Of a stretch of 64,000 nt of DNA, positions 7,781 to 17,372 are shown piece after piece (the first letter of the stretch is position 1; every line of letters starts with the position of its first letter). Position numbers and translations under genes: made by a program. The DNA comes from Roseovarius aestuariivivens (GTDB taxonomy: Bacteria > Pseudomonadota > Alphaproteobacteria > Rhodobacterales > Rhodobacteraceae), in NCBI RefSeq assembly GCF_004761875.1, contig NZ_SJEY01000006.1:62001-126000 (forward strand), written 5' to 3'. Below the pieces are notes generated by a model. It did no database searches. It was not told the DNA's origin and saw only the letters and a program-made list of their open reading frames with translations.

Positions 7781-8532
7781 TGCATCCGCAGCGCGCCGTC
7801 GAGGCGAATGACCTCGCCGTTGAGATAATCGCATTCCACGATGAACCGCGCGAGGGCGGCGTATTCCGCCGGATCGCCCAGCCGCCGGGGGAAGGGGACA
7901 TCGGCGGCCAGCTGATCCTGCACCTCTTGCGGCAGGCCCTTGAGCATGGGCGTGGCGAAGATGCCCGGCGCAATGGCCATGACGCGGATCCCCTCGCGCG
8001 TCAGATCGCGCGCCATTGGCAGGGTCAGGCCCGCGATCCCGCCCTTCGACGCCGCATAGGCGGTCTGGCCCTTCTGCCCGTCGAAGGCGGCGATGGAGGC
8101 GGTGTGGATGATCACGCCCCGCGTGCCGTCGGGGGCGGGCGGGTTGTCGGCGATCGCCTGCGCGGCAAGCCGGGCAACATTGAAAGAGCCGGTCAGGTTG
8201 ATGTCGATCGTGCGCCGGAAGGCGGCGAGGTCGTGCGGCCCGTCGCGCCCGAGCGTTTTTTCCCCGGTGGCGACGCCCGCGCAGTTAATGGCGGCGGTGA
8301 TCCGGCCCATGGCGCCCGTGGCGGTGGCGATCGCGGCTTTGACCGAAGCCTCGTCGGTCACGTCGGTCTCGACAAAGGTCGCGCCGATCTCTTCTGCAAG
8401 GGCCGCGCCTCGCGCCGCGTCGCGGTCGAGCAGCGTGACCGCCGCGCCCTCGGCGCGGAAATGGCGGGCGGTGGCCTCGCCGAGGCCGGAGGCCGCGCCG
8501 GTGATCACGGCGGCGGTGTCGGTGATGCGCAT
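7777..8532 (-). CDS. SDR family dehydrogenase (3-hydroxyacyl-CoA dehydrogenase type II-like)
   Basis: A 251-residue short-chain dehydrogenase. The cofactor motif is ITGAASGLGEATA, and an acidic DRD at the end of strand 2 favours NAD over NADP. The catalytic set is complete: NCAG, the Ser in IIHTASIAAF, and YAASK. The short block AAFDGQKGQTAY and the C-terminal EYAALARFIVEC resemble the type II 3-hydroxyacyl-CoA dehydrogenases (HSD17B10 group). A role in fatty or branched-acid breakdown is thus possible, but the substrate is not fixed by sequence. It is coupled by ATGA to the cupin gene. Confidence 0.8.
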   Translation of the reverse strand: MRITDTAAVITGAASGLGEATARHFRAEGAAVTLLDRDAARGAALAEEIGATFVETDVTDEASVKAAIATATGAMGRITAAINCAGVATGEKTLGRDGPHDLAAFRRTIDINLTGSFNVARLAAQAIADNPPAPDGTRGVIIHTASIAAFDGQKGQTAYAASKGGIAGLTLPMARDLTREGIRVMAIAPGIFATPMLKGLPQEVQDQLAADVPFPRRLGDPAEYAALARFIVECDYLNGEVIRLDGALRMQ

Positions 8533-8593
8533 GGGCTGTCCTTTCGGAAGGAAGATGACCGGTGCCTGCAGGTAGCCCGCCCGCGCGAGGCTG

Positions 8594-9646
8594 TCAAAGA
8601 CGCGCGCGAAAGCGGCGTGCGGTCAGGCCGAGGCCCAGGACGGTGATCACGATTCGGAAGATATGATGCAGGGTGACGAAGGCCGGGTTGGCCTGCAGCG
8701 ACAGCGCGACAAGCGCCATCTCGGTCACGCCGCCGGGGGCGAAGCTGATGAGCATGACATCGACCGGCTGATCGAGCGGGCCGGCCAGCACGAGCGCGAA
8801 CGCTGCCGAAAGCGCCATCATCCCGGTGACCGAGACCAGCGTGAGACCGAGCCCGCGCAGGATGAGCCCGCGCGACAGCCCGGAAAACCGCATGCCGAGC
8901 GCGGTGCCGACGACGACCTGCGCGACATTGACGAGCCATTGCGGGATGTCGAGCTGCGCCAGGCCGGTCAGGCTCAGGAGCGCGGCGACGGCGAGCGGCC
9001 CGGTGAGCTGTTTTGCCGGCAGGCGCAGCGCCCGGCCAAGCGCGAGCCCCGCCGCCCCGGCGGCCACGATGATCGGCAGGGCCGACCAGGGCACCGCGCC
9101 GCGCGAAAGAGTCATGCCGGCGGAACTGCCGACCGGCTCGCCCAGCCACAGGGACAGACCGATGGGCAGGCAGGTCACGACGACGATAATACGCAGGAAC
9201 TGATGCAGCGTGAGCCGCGCGGGATCGGCGCCGGCCTCTTCGCCGAGCGCGATCGATTCGAAGAGCCCACCCGGCGTGGCCGAGTAGAAGGCGGTGGGCC
9301 GGTCATAGCCGCCGAGATGTCGCAGCACCGCGTAGCCAAAGCCATGCGCCAGCACCGCGAAGAGCGTTAGCGCGGCGAAACTGAGCGCCAGGCGCGGGGC
9401 CGCCGAGAAAAGCTCGGACGTCACCTGCGCGCCGATCATCAGGCCGATGACGGCTATGAAGACGAGCCGCAGCGCGGGCGGAAAGCGATAGCCTTCGGGC
9501 AGGCGATGGGGCAGGCCGGTCGCCACCGCGCCCGACACCAGCAGCGGCCCGATGAGGAAAGGCAGCGGCAGCCCAAGCCGCGCCGCCGCGAGCCCGGCGA
9601 GACCGGAAAGGGCCAGAAGACCAAGAGTGGCAAGGACGCGCGTCAT
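8594..9646 (-). CDS. AbrB-family integral membrane protein
   Basis: A 350-residue membrane protein with about ten hydrophobic helices arranged as two repeats. The pattern GLPLPFLIGPLLVSG in the first half and QLTGPLAVAALLSLTG in the second mark the internal AbrB-type duplication. The conserved blocks YSATPGGLFE and SFAPGGVTEMALVA are also present. The family was named from the E. coli aidB regulator and was once labelled ammonia monooxygenase; its real activity is unknown, and transport has been suggested. The frame is open to a TTG at 9658, but the ATG at 9646 starts the hydrophobic N-terminus and is preferred. Confidence 0.8.
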   Translation of the reverse strand: MTRVLATLGLLALSGLAGLAAARLGLPLPFLIGPLLVSGAVATGLPHRLPEGYRFPPALRLVFIAVIGLMIGAQVTSELFSAAPRLALSFAALTLFAVLAHGFGYAVLRHLGGYDRPTAFYSATPGGLFESIALGEEAGADPARLTLHQFLRIIVVVTCLPIGLSLWLGEPVGSSAGMTLSRGAVPWSALPIIVAAGAAGLALGRALRLPAKQLTGPLAVAALLSLTGLAQLDIPQWLVNVAQVVVGTALGMRFSGLSRGLILRGLGLTLVSVTGMMALSAAFALVLAGPLDQPVDVMLISFAPGGVTEMALVALSLQANPAFVTLHHIFRIVITVLGLGLTARRFRARL

Positions 9647-9798
9647 GGCGTCTATCAATCACCCGCGCGCGCCGGGAGCAAGAGCGGCAGAAAGACCGTC
9701 CGCGCCGCCGGGTTTGGCGGAATATGAGTGTTTTCTCCGCGACGAAGGCGGGGCGCCGCACGTTTTATCACTCTGTACAGGCCCTGGCGGGCAGGCTG

Positions 9799-12042
9799 TC
9801 AGGCGAAAGAGACGGTCTTGGAGAACGGCATCTCGCGCAGGCGCTGCCCCGTGACCGCGAAGATCGCGGCTGCCAGCGCCGGGGCGGCGGGGGCCACGGG
9901 CGGCTCGCCGATGCCCTTGACCTCGGGGCCGGTCTCAAGACCGCGCACCGCGATCTCGGGACTTTGCGGCAGGCGCAGGGACGGGTAGGTGTCGAAATTG
10001 TCCTGTTGGGCGCGGCCCGTCTCATAGGTGATTTCAGAGAACATCGCGTGGCCGAGCCCGAAGATCACGCCGCCCGCGACGAGATTCTCGAAATTGACAG
10101 GATCGACGACGCGGCCCACCTCGGCGGCGACCCAGACGCGCGACACGCGCAGGCCGCTGTCGGTCTGACGGACCTCGACCACCTGTGCGCAGGGCACGCC
10201 GAAGGAATGCGTCAGCGCCACGCCGCGCCCGAGGCCCGCGCCGGGGACCGGGCCTGACCAGTCCGACATCTCGGCCACGGCCTCGAGCACCGCGCGGGCG
10301 CGGGCATCGGTGCAGAGACGCAGGCGTTCTTCGAGCGGGTCGGCGCCCGCAGCATGGATCAGCTCATCGAGGCCGGCATTATAGAAAAACCCGTTCGACG
10401 ACGCCCCGACCGAGCGCCAGGAGGAGATCGGGGCCAGCTCCGGCGCGCGGTAGCCGGTGACGCGGTGATGCGGGATCGAAAACGGCTGCTCGAACGCGCC
10501 CGCCACGATCTGGCTGTCGGGGCCTTGAAAGGGCATCCCCTGACGCGACAGTTGTGATGCAAAGACAGAGGGCATGGCGATAGACAGATCGAACGCCTCG
10601 ACCCGTCCGTCCGAGACCGCGCCGCCCATCCGCGCCATCGCGATCTGGCGCGGGAAATCGTGGGTCATGTCCATTTCGCGGCTATAGGTCAGCTTGATAG
10701 GCACGCCTTTCATCTGCAGCGCAATCTCGGTGGCGTGCTTGACGACCTCATCCTCGAGCCGGTGGCCAAAGCTGCCGCCGATCATCTGGGCGTGGACGGT
10801 GACGGCCTCGGCCTTCAGCCCGGCGAGGCGGGCGACATTGGCCTGCACGAAACGCGGGATCTGCGTGCCGGTCCAGACCTCGGCCTCGGTGTCGGTCACG
10901 CGCACGACGGCGCAGAGCGGCTCGAGCGGCGCATGGGCGAGATAGGGCGCGCGGTACTCGGCCTCGATCACCTCGGCCTCGGCGAGGGCGCTCTCCACGT
11001 CGCCGTCATCGCGCTTGCGGCTGTCGAGACGGTCTTCGGTAAAGCTGTCCGCGAGGGCCTGCCAATGCGCCGCCATGGTTTCTGGCATGGGCGCTTCGGG
11101 CCAATCGGCCGCGATCGCCTTTGCCCCCTTGAAGGCGTGCCACGTGGTGTCTGCCACGATGCCCAGACCGCCGGTGATCTCGATCACCGATTGCACTTGC
11201 GGGATCTCGAAGGCCTTGGCGGTGTCGTATTTGCCCAGTTCACCGCCCTGAGCCGGATTGAGCAGCACGGTGGCGTGCATCATGCCGGGCACGGTTACGT
11301 CGATGCCGTAGGTCTGCGTGCCGGTGGATTTTGCACGGATGTCAAGCCGCTGTGTCGGCTTGCCGATCAGCCGCCACTGGCCGGGCTTGCGCAGCGGCAC
11401 GTCCGTGACCGGGTCGATCGTGGCGGCGGTGGCGGCAAGATCCGTGTAGGGCAAGCGGGTTCCGTCGGGCAGGAGCACCGCACCGCCCGCCGTGGTGAGC
11501 TGCGCCAGCGGCGTGCCGGTCGTCTGGGACGCGGCGCGCTTGAGCGTTTCGCGGGCACTGGCCCCGGCGGCGCGCAGAGGTGTGAACGCATCCGGAATAG
11601 TGGTGGAGCCGCCGGTGATCTGCAGGCCGAGGAATTTCGACGCGGCCGCGACGGTCGTGGTGGCGGCGCCGTGCAGGATCCCGTCGCCGGGTGCGAGGAA
11701 GGCCGCGGCCTCATCCGCCAGGGCGCGGTTCCAATAGGCCACCGAGGGCGTGCCGGGATCGGTCGCGATCTGGTCGAGATCGACATCGAGCTCTTCTGCG
11801 ATCAGCAGCGCCTGCGCGTGCGTGGCACCCTGGCCCAGATCGGCCCGGGGTGTAATAAGCGTGATCCCCTGCAGCGTTATGAGCACGTAAGGCGTCAGCG
11901 CCGCTTCGCCGTCGTTGAGGCTGGCCAGAAGCGGGTTGCGATAGGGGGTGTGATAGCGCCAGACGCCGAAGGCGATGCCGCCGGCAAGAGCGGCGCCCCC
12001 GGCGAGAAACGTCCGGCGAGCGATCTTTTTCGCGCGGCTCAT
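9799..12042 (-). CDS. Molybdopterin-binding subunit of a xanthine-dehydrogenase-family oxidoreductase (IorB type)
   Basis: A 747-residue large subunit. A Tat signal [16 protein letters not shown] (twin Arg before F-L) directs the folded complex to the periplasm. The molybdopterin domains include [17 protein letters not shown], a repeated substrate-channel region with [12 protein letters not shown], and EPLCAVVRV. The closing block [19 protein letters not shown] contains the catalytic Glu in the usual G-x-G-E-P context. The layout, with no FAD subunit and a Tat-exported large chain, matches isoquinoline 1-oxidoreductase or aldehyde-oxidase relatives. The stop of the small-subunit gene... overlap is in ATGA with this start. 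No XdhC-type assembly gene or cytochrome partner is visible beside it. Confidence 0.85.
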   Translation of the reverse strand: MSRAKKIARRTFLAGGAALAGGIAFGVWRYHTPYRNPLLASLNDGEAALTPYVLITLQGITLITPRADLGQGATHAQALLIAEELDVDLDQIATDPGTPSVAYWNRALADEAAAFLAPGDGILHGAATTTVAAASKFLGLQITGGSTTIPDAFTPLRAAGASARETLKRAASQTTGTPLAQLTTAGGAVLLPDGTRLPYTDLAATAATIDPVTDVPLRKPGQWRLIGKPTQRLDIRAKSTGTQTYGIDVTVPGMMHATVLLNPAQGGELGKYDTAKAFEIPQVQSVIEITGGLGIVADTTWHAFKGAKAIAADWPEAPMPETMAAHWQALADSFTEDRLDSRKRDDGDVESALAEAEVIEAEYRAPYLAHAPLEPLCAVVRVTDTEAEVWTGTQIPRFVQANVARLAGLKAEAVTVHAQMIGGSFGHRLEDEVVKHATEIALQMKGVPIKLTYSREMDMTHDFPRQIAMARMGGAVSDGRVEAFDLSIAMPSVFASQLSRQGMPFQGPDSQIVAGAFEQPFSIPHHRVTGYRAPELAPISSWRSVGASSNGFFYNAGLDELIHAAGADPLEERLRLCTDARARAVLEAVAEMSDWSGPVPGAGLGRGVALTHSFGVPCAQVVEVRQTDSGLRVSRVWVAAEVGRVVDPVNFENLVAGGVIFGLGHAMFSEITYETGRAQQDNFDTYPSLRLPQSPEIAVRGLETGPEVKGIGEPPVAPAAPALAAAIFAVTGQRLREMPFSKTVSFA

Positions 12043-12503
12043 GTCTTCTGCTCGCGCATCTTGGCGGCGGCGAGGCGCACGGCGGCGCGAATGCGCGGAT
12101 AGGTGCCACAGCGGCAGAGATTGCCTTCCATGGCGCTGTCGATGTCGTCATCGGTGGGATCCGGGAGCTCGGCCAGAAGCGCGGCGGCCTGCATGATCTG
12201 GCCCGACTGGCAATAGCCGCACTGCGCAACCTGGGTTTCGATCCAGGCGGCCTGAACCGGGTGGGGGGCATCGGGCGTGCCAAGGCCCTGAATGGTGGTG
12301 ACGGGCCCCCAGACGTCACCCGCCGGCACCTGGCAGCTGCGCACGGCCACGCCGTCGATATGCACGGTGCAGGCGCCGCATTGGGCAATGCCGCAGCCGT
12401 ATTTGACGCCGGTCAGCCCGAGAAGATCGCGCAGAACCCAAAGCAGGGGCATGTCGGGATCAGCGTCGACCTCGACGGTGCGGCTGTCGATCTTCAGTTG
12501 CAT
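12039..12503 (-). CDS. [2Fe-2S] small subunit of a molybdenum hydroxylase (IorA type)
   Basis: A 154-residue iron-sulfur protein with two [2Fe-2S] clusters. The plant-ferredoxin motif is [18 protein letters not shown] followed by the fourth Cys in VRSCQVP. The second, helical cluster motif is [10 protein letters not shown] and NLCRCGTY. It passes electrons from the molybdopterin subunit encoded immediately downstream, with which it overlaps by four bases (ATGA). The ATG at 12503 begins MQLKIDS, the normal family start; the longer open frame to 12650 is not needed. The small subunit has no export signal and would ride through Tat with its partner. Confidence 0.88.
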   Translation of the reverse strand: MQLKIDSRTVEVDADPDMPLLWVLRDLLGLTGVKYGCGIAQCGACTVHIDGVAVRSCQVPAGDVWGPVTTIQGLGTPDAPHPVQAAWIETQVAQCGYCQSGQIMQAAALLAELPDPTDDDIDSAMEGNLCRCGTYPRIRAAVRLAAAKMREQKT

Positions 12504-12568
12504 CAGGCCCTCCGTATACCCGCCCCAAGATAAACCGTGCGGTTCAGTTTTCCAAGTGCCGCGTCGGT

Positions 12569-13717
12569 CTAGCGCACCAGAAGATCGAGCGGTTGACGTG
12601 AGAGACGTTCGCAGCCCGTCTCGGTCACCAGCACGCAATGACCCGGGCACATGGCCAGTCCCGCGTCGGCATCCATCAGGATCATGTGCAGAAAGAACAC
12701 CTGCCCGGCCTGCATGGGCAAGGGATTGCCGTCGTAGAACATCGGGAAATCGACCCAGATCGGGTTGTAGACCGCGCCCATGCCATAGCCGCAGGCCTGC
12801 ATCCGGGCCTCGTTCAGGCCGTGGGCGTCAAGCGTCTCGGCATGGGCGGTGAAGACGTCGCCCATGGGCGCGCCAGGCCGGATCGCGGCCTCGCAGACCT
12901 CGAGCGCGGCGGTGGCGCCCGCGTGCATATGGCGTTGACGGTCGGAGGGCGTGCCGATGATGACGGTGCGCATCATCGCGGCGTGATAGCGGGCATAGGC
13001 CCCGGCCCATTCCCAGGTCATCTGGTCCTGCGCGTCGAGATGGCGGCGGCCCGAATGGTACCGGCTGAGCAGGGCCGAGGGACCGGACCCGAGGATGAAT
13101 TCATTGCCCGCATAGTCGCCGCCGCCGCGAAAAACCGCGCCCTGCATGGCGGCCAGGATATCGCCCTCGAACGCGCCGGCGCGGGTTTCGGCGAGGCCTG
13201 CATCCATCGCATCATCGGCCAGTTCGGCGGCGCGGCGGTGCATGGCGATCTCGGCGGGCGACTTGACGCGACGCAGCGCGCGGATCAGGCCCGAATGATC
13301 GATGATCTGGGGCAGGGCGGCGCGCAAGAGGCGGCCATTGTGATCGGTCAGGCCGACGGTGTCGCCCTCATACCCGAGGCGGGCATCCGCGAGGCCTAGA
13401 TCCGACAGCAGGTTGCGCAGATGCGCCGCGGGGTTGGAGCCCTCGTATTGCGGCCAGACATGGATCTTGTCCTCGGCCAGTGTCGAGGTCAGCCGCGCCT
13501 GAAGCCGGTCGGGCATGCGGGTCAGAAGGCGGATGTCGCCCGAGGCCGTCAGCACCATGGCCTGGAACATCGCGAAGCCGAACGTGTCGTACCCGGTCAG
13601 CCAGAAATGGCTTTCGGGAGCGAAGAGAATCAGCGCGTCGAGGCCGGTGTCCTGCACGGCAGCCGTGGCGCGGGACTGACGGGCGGCGTATTCCTCGGCG
13701 TCGAAGTGAAAGGGCAT
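12569..13717 (-). CDS. M24 family protein, creatinase/ectoine-hydrolase-like
   Basis: A 382-residue protein with an N-terminal creatinase domain (about 1-145) and a pita-bread C-terminal domain. The usual M24 metal ligands are changed. The strand that normally carries two Asp residues reads [19 protein letters not shown], and the usual Glu near the C-terminus is His in VFFLHMIL. This pattern is known from creatinase and from the ectoine hydrolase DoeA, which work without the dinuclear metal site. Hydrolysis of a C-N bond in a small compatible solute is therefore more likely than peptide cleavage. The start at 13717 ([11 protein letters not shown]) is preceded by a purine-rich stretch. No other ectoine genes are visible nearby. 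Confidence 0.72.
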   Translation of the reverse strand: MPFHFDAEEYAARQSRATAAVQDTGLDALILFAPESHFWLTGYDTFGFAMFQAMVLTASGDIRLLTRMPDRLQARLTSTLAEDKIHVWPQYEGSNPAAHLRNLLSDLGLADARLGYEGDTVGLTDHNGRLLRAALPQIIDHSGLIRALRRVKSPAEIAMHRRAAELADDAMDAGLAETRAGAFEGDILAAMQGAVFRGGGDYAGNEFILGSGPSALLSRYHSGRRHLDAQDQMTWEWAGAYARYHAAMMRTVIIGTPSDRQRHMHAGATAALEVCEAAIRPGAPMGDVFTAHAETLDAHGLNEARMQACGYGMGAVYNPIWVDFPMFYDGNPLPMQAGQVFFLHMILMDADAGLAMCPGHCVLVTETGCERLSRQPLDLLVR

Positions 13718-13900
13718 GGTGTTTCTTTCGGACTGTGAAACGGTCGTGGGGCGAGCAGAGCGCGATTGCGGCGCGCAATCAACGGGCAAATGCGGTCAGC
13801 GCACCGGAAATCCGTGTCTGCCCGGGCGCTCTGGCTTGAAGCGGTCTGAGACCTGTGGTTATCGGGCATCTGCGCGCACGGTTCAGGCAGGAGACAGATC

Positions 13901-14593
13901 ATGACGCAAATGCAGGACCCGGTCGCGCCGCAGGCGGTGCGCCTGATGGACAAACCCAACTGGGTCTACCTTTTGCGGGAATTCGAAACGCTTTACCGAC
14001 ATGGATCGAACGGCGGCAGCGTGGCCATCCGCAGCCACCGCAAGAGGGTGCGCGACCGGTTGTCGGCGGTGCTGACGCGCAATCCCGAGATCCTGTCGCG
14101 GGAGCGTGCGCAAAAGCCGGTGACGGCGCATTTCGCACGGGCGCTCGACCTGGGTGAGCGCGGAGGCATGCAAGGCATGGCGCGCGCGCTGCGCGAGGTG
14201 CGCACCGCGCTGACCTGGGAATACGGTTACGACAAGGTGCCGCGCGGGCTAAGCCAGAAATACGCCTATTGCGAGATCCTTGGCCCCAATGGCCCGGTTA
14301 TGGCCGGCGACCTGGTGCTGGGGTTCGTGCTTTTCGCCCCGAAAACGACCTATCCGCAGCACAGCCATCACGAAATCGAGGAAAGCTATATCTCGGTCGC
14401 TGGCGCCTGGTCGGAAAACAACGGTGCGGTCTATGCGCCCGGATCGCTGATCCTCAACCGGCCCGATCACGAACATCGGATCACCACGGGCGAGCGCGAA
14501 CCGGTTCTTTTGGCCTATGCGTGGACCGGCCCGCCCGAGCGTCTGGCGAATCCGGGCATGAAGCTGACCATGGGGCGCAAGCCGAAAGGATAA
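13901..14593 (+). CDS. dddL: Dimethylsulfoniopropionate lyase, DddL-type cupin
   Basis: A 230-residue protein with a C-terminal cupin. DddL cleaves the algal osmolyte DMSP to dimethyl sulfide and acrylate. The metal-binding block TTYPQHSHHEIEESYISVAG carries the His, Glu and Tyr residues used by cupin DMSP lyases. The second motif is APGSLILNRPDHEHRI, and YAWTGP closes the domain. The length and the YGYDKVPRGLSQKYAY lead-in favour DddL over the shorter DddQ, which is the main alternative. An RBS (CAGGAG) precedes the ATG. The neighbour on the left is divergent and the small gene on the right may be co-transcribed. No acrylate-degradation genes are in the window. Confidence 0.78.
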   Translation: MTQMQDPVAPQAVRLMDKPNWVYLLREFETLYRHGSNGGSVAIRSHRKRVRDRLSAVLTRNPEILSRERAQKPVTAHFARALDLGERGGMQGMARALREVRTALTWEYGYDKVPRGLSQKYAYCEILGPNGPVMAGDLVLGFVLFAPKTTYPQHSHHEIEESYISVAGAWSENNGAVYAPGSLILNRPDHEHRITTGEREPVLLAYAWTGPPERLANPGMKLTMGRKPKG

Positions 14594-14658
14594 GGGCGGA
14601 GTTGCCAAACGGCCGCCTGGTGCGTCACAGTGGGACGATCCAGCAGAAGGAATGCACT

Positions 14659-14838
14659 ATGCCCTCGTATCGGATGCCCCTGATTTTCGCCCTCATCGGC
14701 GCGTTTGCCGGGGCCGTCGGCTATGGTCTCTCGACCCTTGCGGGCCGCGATCTTGGCGCGTCTTTCCTGACGATTGTGCTTGCCGGGTCGATCGGCGGGA
14801 TGATCGGCGGTTGGCTGCGGCAGCGACGCGAAAAATAG
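14659..14838 (+). CDS. Small two-helix membrane protein, unknown
   Basis: A 59-residue protein, preceded by GAAGGAA. It has two glycine-rich hydrophobic segments (about residues 6-26 and 36-51) and a basic tail WLRQRREK, which suggests that the C-terminus faces the cytoplasm. It lies 65 bp after the DMSP lyase gene on the same strand. No family is recognised and I cannot assign a function. The RBS, the start and the helix pattern argue that the reading frame is real. Confidence 0.6.
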   Translation: MPSYRMPLIFALIGAFAGAVGYGLSTLAGRDLGASFLTIVLAGSIGGMIGGWLRQRREK

Positions 14839-14842
14839 CGCC

Positions 14843-15796
14843 TTAGCCCGAGCAGCTGGCCCCGCCTAGAACGCAGAACTTGGCGCAATGCGGATGATTG
14901 AGCGCCACGTCGCGCTCGGCCTCTTCCAGGGTCGTGCCCATCTCGAAACGGCTGTCATAGGGCAAAAGCGTGCAGGCCAGCACCGCAGGCGTGTCTGCGC
15001 CCTTGCGTTTGACCACCATGCGCGAGGACGCGCACATCACGCTTTCGGGCGATTTTCCCAGGATGGACCAGCAGGCTGTGGTGATCTCAGGCACTTCGGC
15101 GGCTTCATCCATTTCCGGGAAAAGAACCGTCATTCCGGGGTCTTGCGCGTCGATTTTGAAGTTGTGACGCGCATAGAGCGCGGCATAGGAGGCGCGGCTT
15201 TCTTCTTCGGTTTCGCCCCAGACGGTGCGGCCCGCCACGGCCATGCGTGCGCCGATGTCGCGCAACCATTGCATGCCTTCCAGCGTGCGGGCGAAGGCGC
15301 CCTTGCCGCGTTCCGCGTCATGGTTGGCCTCGTCCCAGTGATCGACCGAGACGCGCAAGGTGAGCTTGTCGCCGTAAGCCGTGACAAGCTCTTGCAGGCC
15401 GGCCTTCACGCGCTTGCGCATCATCGGGCGCATGGCGTTGGTGAGCACCAGCACGTCATAGCCGCGCTTGAGGGGCGCGCGCACAATCTCGATAATATCG
15501 GGGTTCATGAAGGGCTCGCCGCCGGTGAAGCCGATCTCGGTCACGCCCCAGCCGCGTGCATCCACCTGGTCAAGATAGTCTTCGACCTCGGCTGTCGTGA
15601 TATAGACAAGCCGGTCATTGTCGGGCGAGCTTTCGATATAGCAGTTCAGGCATTCGATATTGCACAGCGTGCCGGTGTTGAACCAAAGCGTCTGAGGAGC
15701 CGTCAGCGCCACCCGCGCCCGTGCCGAACCGTCCGCGGTGACCTCGGGATCGTTGAATTTTCCGGCATTGGCGCCCGGATCGGCGGCGTCCTTCAT
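14843..15796 (-). CDS. Radical SAM protein with extra C-terminal cysteines
   Basis: A 317-residue radical SAM enzyme. The [4Fe-4S] and SAM-binding motif is CNIECLNCY (C-x3-C-x2-C), followed by GFTGGEPFMNP (the GGE SAM motif). The C-terminal third holds further cysteines, at CWSI, VMCASS, LACTLL and in the final stretch CAKFCVLGGASCSG. This suggests a SPASM- or twitch-like auxiliary iron-sulfur site, although the spacing is not the classical one. The substrate is unknown. The gene sits alone on its strand between the small membrane-protein gene and zwf, so context gives no clue. Confidence 0.82.
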   Translation of the reverse strand: MKDAADPGANAGKFNDPEVTADGSARARVALTAPQTLWFNTGTLCNIECLNCYIESSPDNDRLVYITTAEVEDYLDQVDARGWGVTEIGFTGGEPFMNPDIIEIVRAPLKRGYDVLVLTNAMRPMMRKRVKAGLQELVTAYGDKLTLRVSVDHWDEANHDAERGKGAFARTLEGMQWLRDIGARMAVAGRTVWGETEEESRASYAALYARHNFKIDAQDPGMTVLFPEMDEAAEVPEITTACWSILGKSPESVMCASSRMVVKRKGADTPAVLACTLLPYDSRFEMGTTLEEAERDVALNHPHCAKFCVLGGASCSG

Positions 15797-15917
15797 CGAT
15801 TAGGTCCCGAAATCATTTGCTTTCCGCGCGTAACCTGTAATTTCTTGGCACAAAAGTCGAGACGGGCGTGGTGACAGTGTCGTGAACCGCACCAAGACGC
15901 CGTCCAAGGGAGATTTC

Positions 15918-17372
15918 ATGGTATCGCGCGTCATTCCGGTGGACAGCTTCGACCTGGTGATCTTTGGCGGCACGGGGGATCTGGCCCGCCGCAAGATCCT
16001 TCCCGGGCTGTTCCGGCGGTTCCGCGCGGGTCAGATGAGCGCCGAGTCGCGGATCATCGGCGCGGCGCGCAGCGAGATGGATGCGGATGGCTATCGCGCC
16101 TTCGTGCGCGAGGCGGTGGCGGAATTCGATCCCGACAGCGAAGGCGATGCCGAGCATCTGGAGCGGTTTCTGGCGCGGCTCGACTACGTGACGCTTGACG
16201 CCAAGGGCGAGGAGGGCTGGACGGATCTGGCCGGGCTGTTGCGCGCCGGCGTGGTGCGGGCGTTCTATTTCTCGGTGGGGCCGGCGCTTTTCGGGGCGTT
16301 GGCCGAGCGGCTGCATGCCCACGAGATTGCCAGCCCGGACTGCCGGATCGTGGTCGAGAAGCCCTTTGGCCGGGATCTGGAAAGCGCGCGCGCGCTGAAC
16401 CGGACGCTCGCGCAGCATTTCGAGGAAACACAAATCTACCGGATCGATCACTACCTCGGGAAGGAAACGGTGCAGAACCTGATGGCGATCCGGTTCGGCA
16501 ATATGCTGTTCGAACCGCTTTGGAACAGCCAATACGTGGATCACATCCAGATCACCGTGGCCGAGGAGGTGGGCGTCGGCGGGCGCGGGGAATATTATGA
16601 CCGCTCGGGCGCGATGCGCGACATGCTGCAGAACCACATGATGCAGCTTTTGTGCCTGATCGCGATGGAGCCGCCCGCGAAATTCGCCCCCGATCCGGTG
16701 CGCGACGAGAAGCTGAAGGTTATCCGCGCGCTCGACCCGGTGGCGCGGGAGGACGTGGTGCGGGGCCAGTACGAGGGCACGCGAGACCAGAATTCGTATC
16801 GCATCGAGGTGGGCAATCGCGACAGCCTGACCGAAAGCTTCGTGGCGATCCGCGCACGGATCAGCAACTGGCGGTGGGCGGGCACGCCATTCTACCTGCG
16901 CACGGGCAAACGACTACGCGACCGCGCGAGCGAGATCGCGGTGGTGTTCAAGGACGCGCCGCATTCCATTTTCGGCGCCAAGGCGGGCCATCACCGCAAT
17001 ATCCTGACGATCAAGCTGCAACCCAACGAGGGGATTGAGCTGGGTGTGACGATCAAGGAGCCCGGACCGGGGGGTATGCGGCTGGTCGATGTACCGCTCG
17101 ACATGACCTTTGCCGACGCGCTGGGGCCGGAAGAGGCGGATTTCCCGGATGCCTATGAGCGGCTGATCATGGACGTGATCCGGGGCAACCAGACGTTGTT
17201 CATGCGCGGCGACGAGGTGGAGGCCGCCTGGGGTTGGGTCGATCCGATCATTGCGGACTGGACCGAGGCGGGCGAGGCGCCGCTGCCCTATGCCACGGGC
17301 AGTTCGGGCCCCGATGACGCTCTGATGCTGATGCATCGCGACGGGCGGCGCTGGCGGGAGATCCGGGCATGA
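15918..17372 (+). CDS. zwf: Glucose-6-phosphate 1-dehydrogenase
   Basis: A 484-residue enzyme that oxidises glucose-6-phosphate to 6-phosphogluconolactone with NADP or NAD. The cofactor motif is FGGTGDLARRKI, the substrate and active-site signature RIDHYLGKE contains the catalytic His, and VEKPFGRD is conserved. I choose the ATG at 15918 because AAGGGAGAT precedes it and the protein then begins just ahead of the cofactor strand. The open frame extends upstream to 15882. It is coupled by ATGA to pgl and followed by pgi. This is the entry to the Entner-Doudoroff route that Rhodobacteraceae favour, but edd and eda are not in the window. Confidence 0.94.
   Translation: MVSRVIPVDSFDLVIFGGTGDLARRKILPGLFRRFRAGQMSAESRIIGAARSEMDADGYRAFVREAVAEFDPDSEGDAEHLERFLARLDYVTLDAKGEEGWTDLAGLLRAGVVRAFYFSVGPALFGALAERLHAHEIASPDCRIVVEKPFGRDLESARALNRTLAQHFEETQIYRIDHYLGKETVQNLMAIRFGNMLFEPLWNSQYVDHIQITVAEEVGVGGRGEYYDRSGAMRDMLQNHMMQLLCLIAMEPPAKFAPDPVRDEKLKVIRALDPVAREDVVRGQYEGTRDQNSYRIEVGNRDSLTESFVAIRARISNWRWAGTPFYLRTGKRLRDRASEIAVVFKDAPHSIFGAKAGHHRNILTIKLQPNEGIELGVTIKEPGPGGMRLVDVPLDMTFADALGPEEADFPDAYERLIMDVIRGNQTLFMRGDEVEAAWGWVDPIIADWTEAGEAPLPYATGSSGPDDALMLMHRDGRRWREIRA

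Noticed and set aside
10660..12102. Long + strand open frame of 480 codons
   Set aside because: It is exactly antisense to the molybdopterin subunit and its residue pattern is Gly/Arg/His-rich with no family likeness; GC-rich third positions open such frames.
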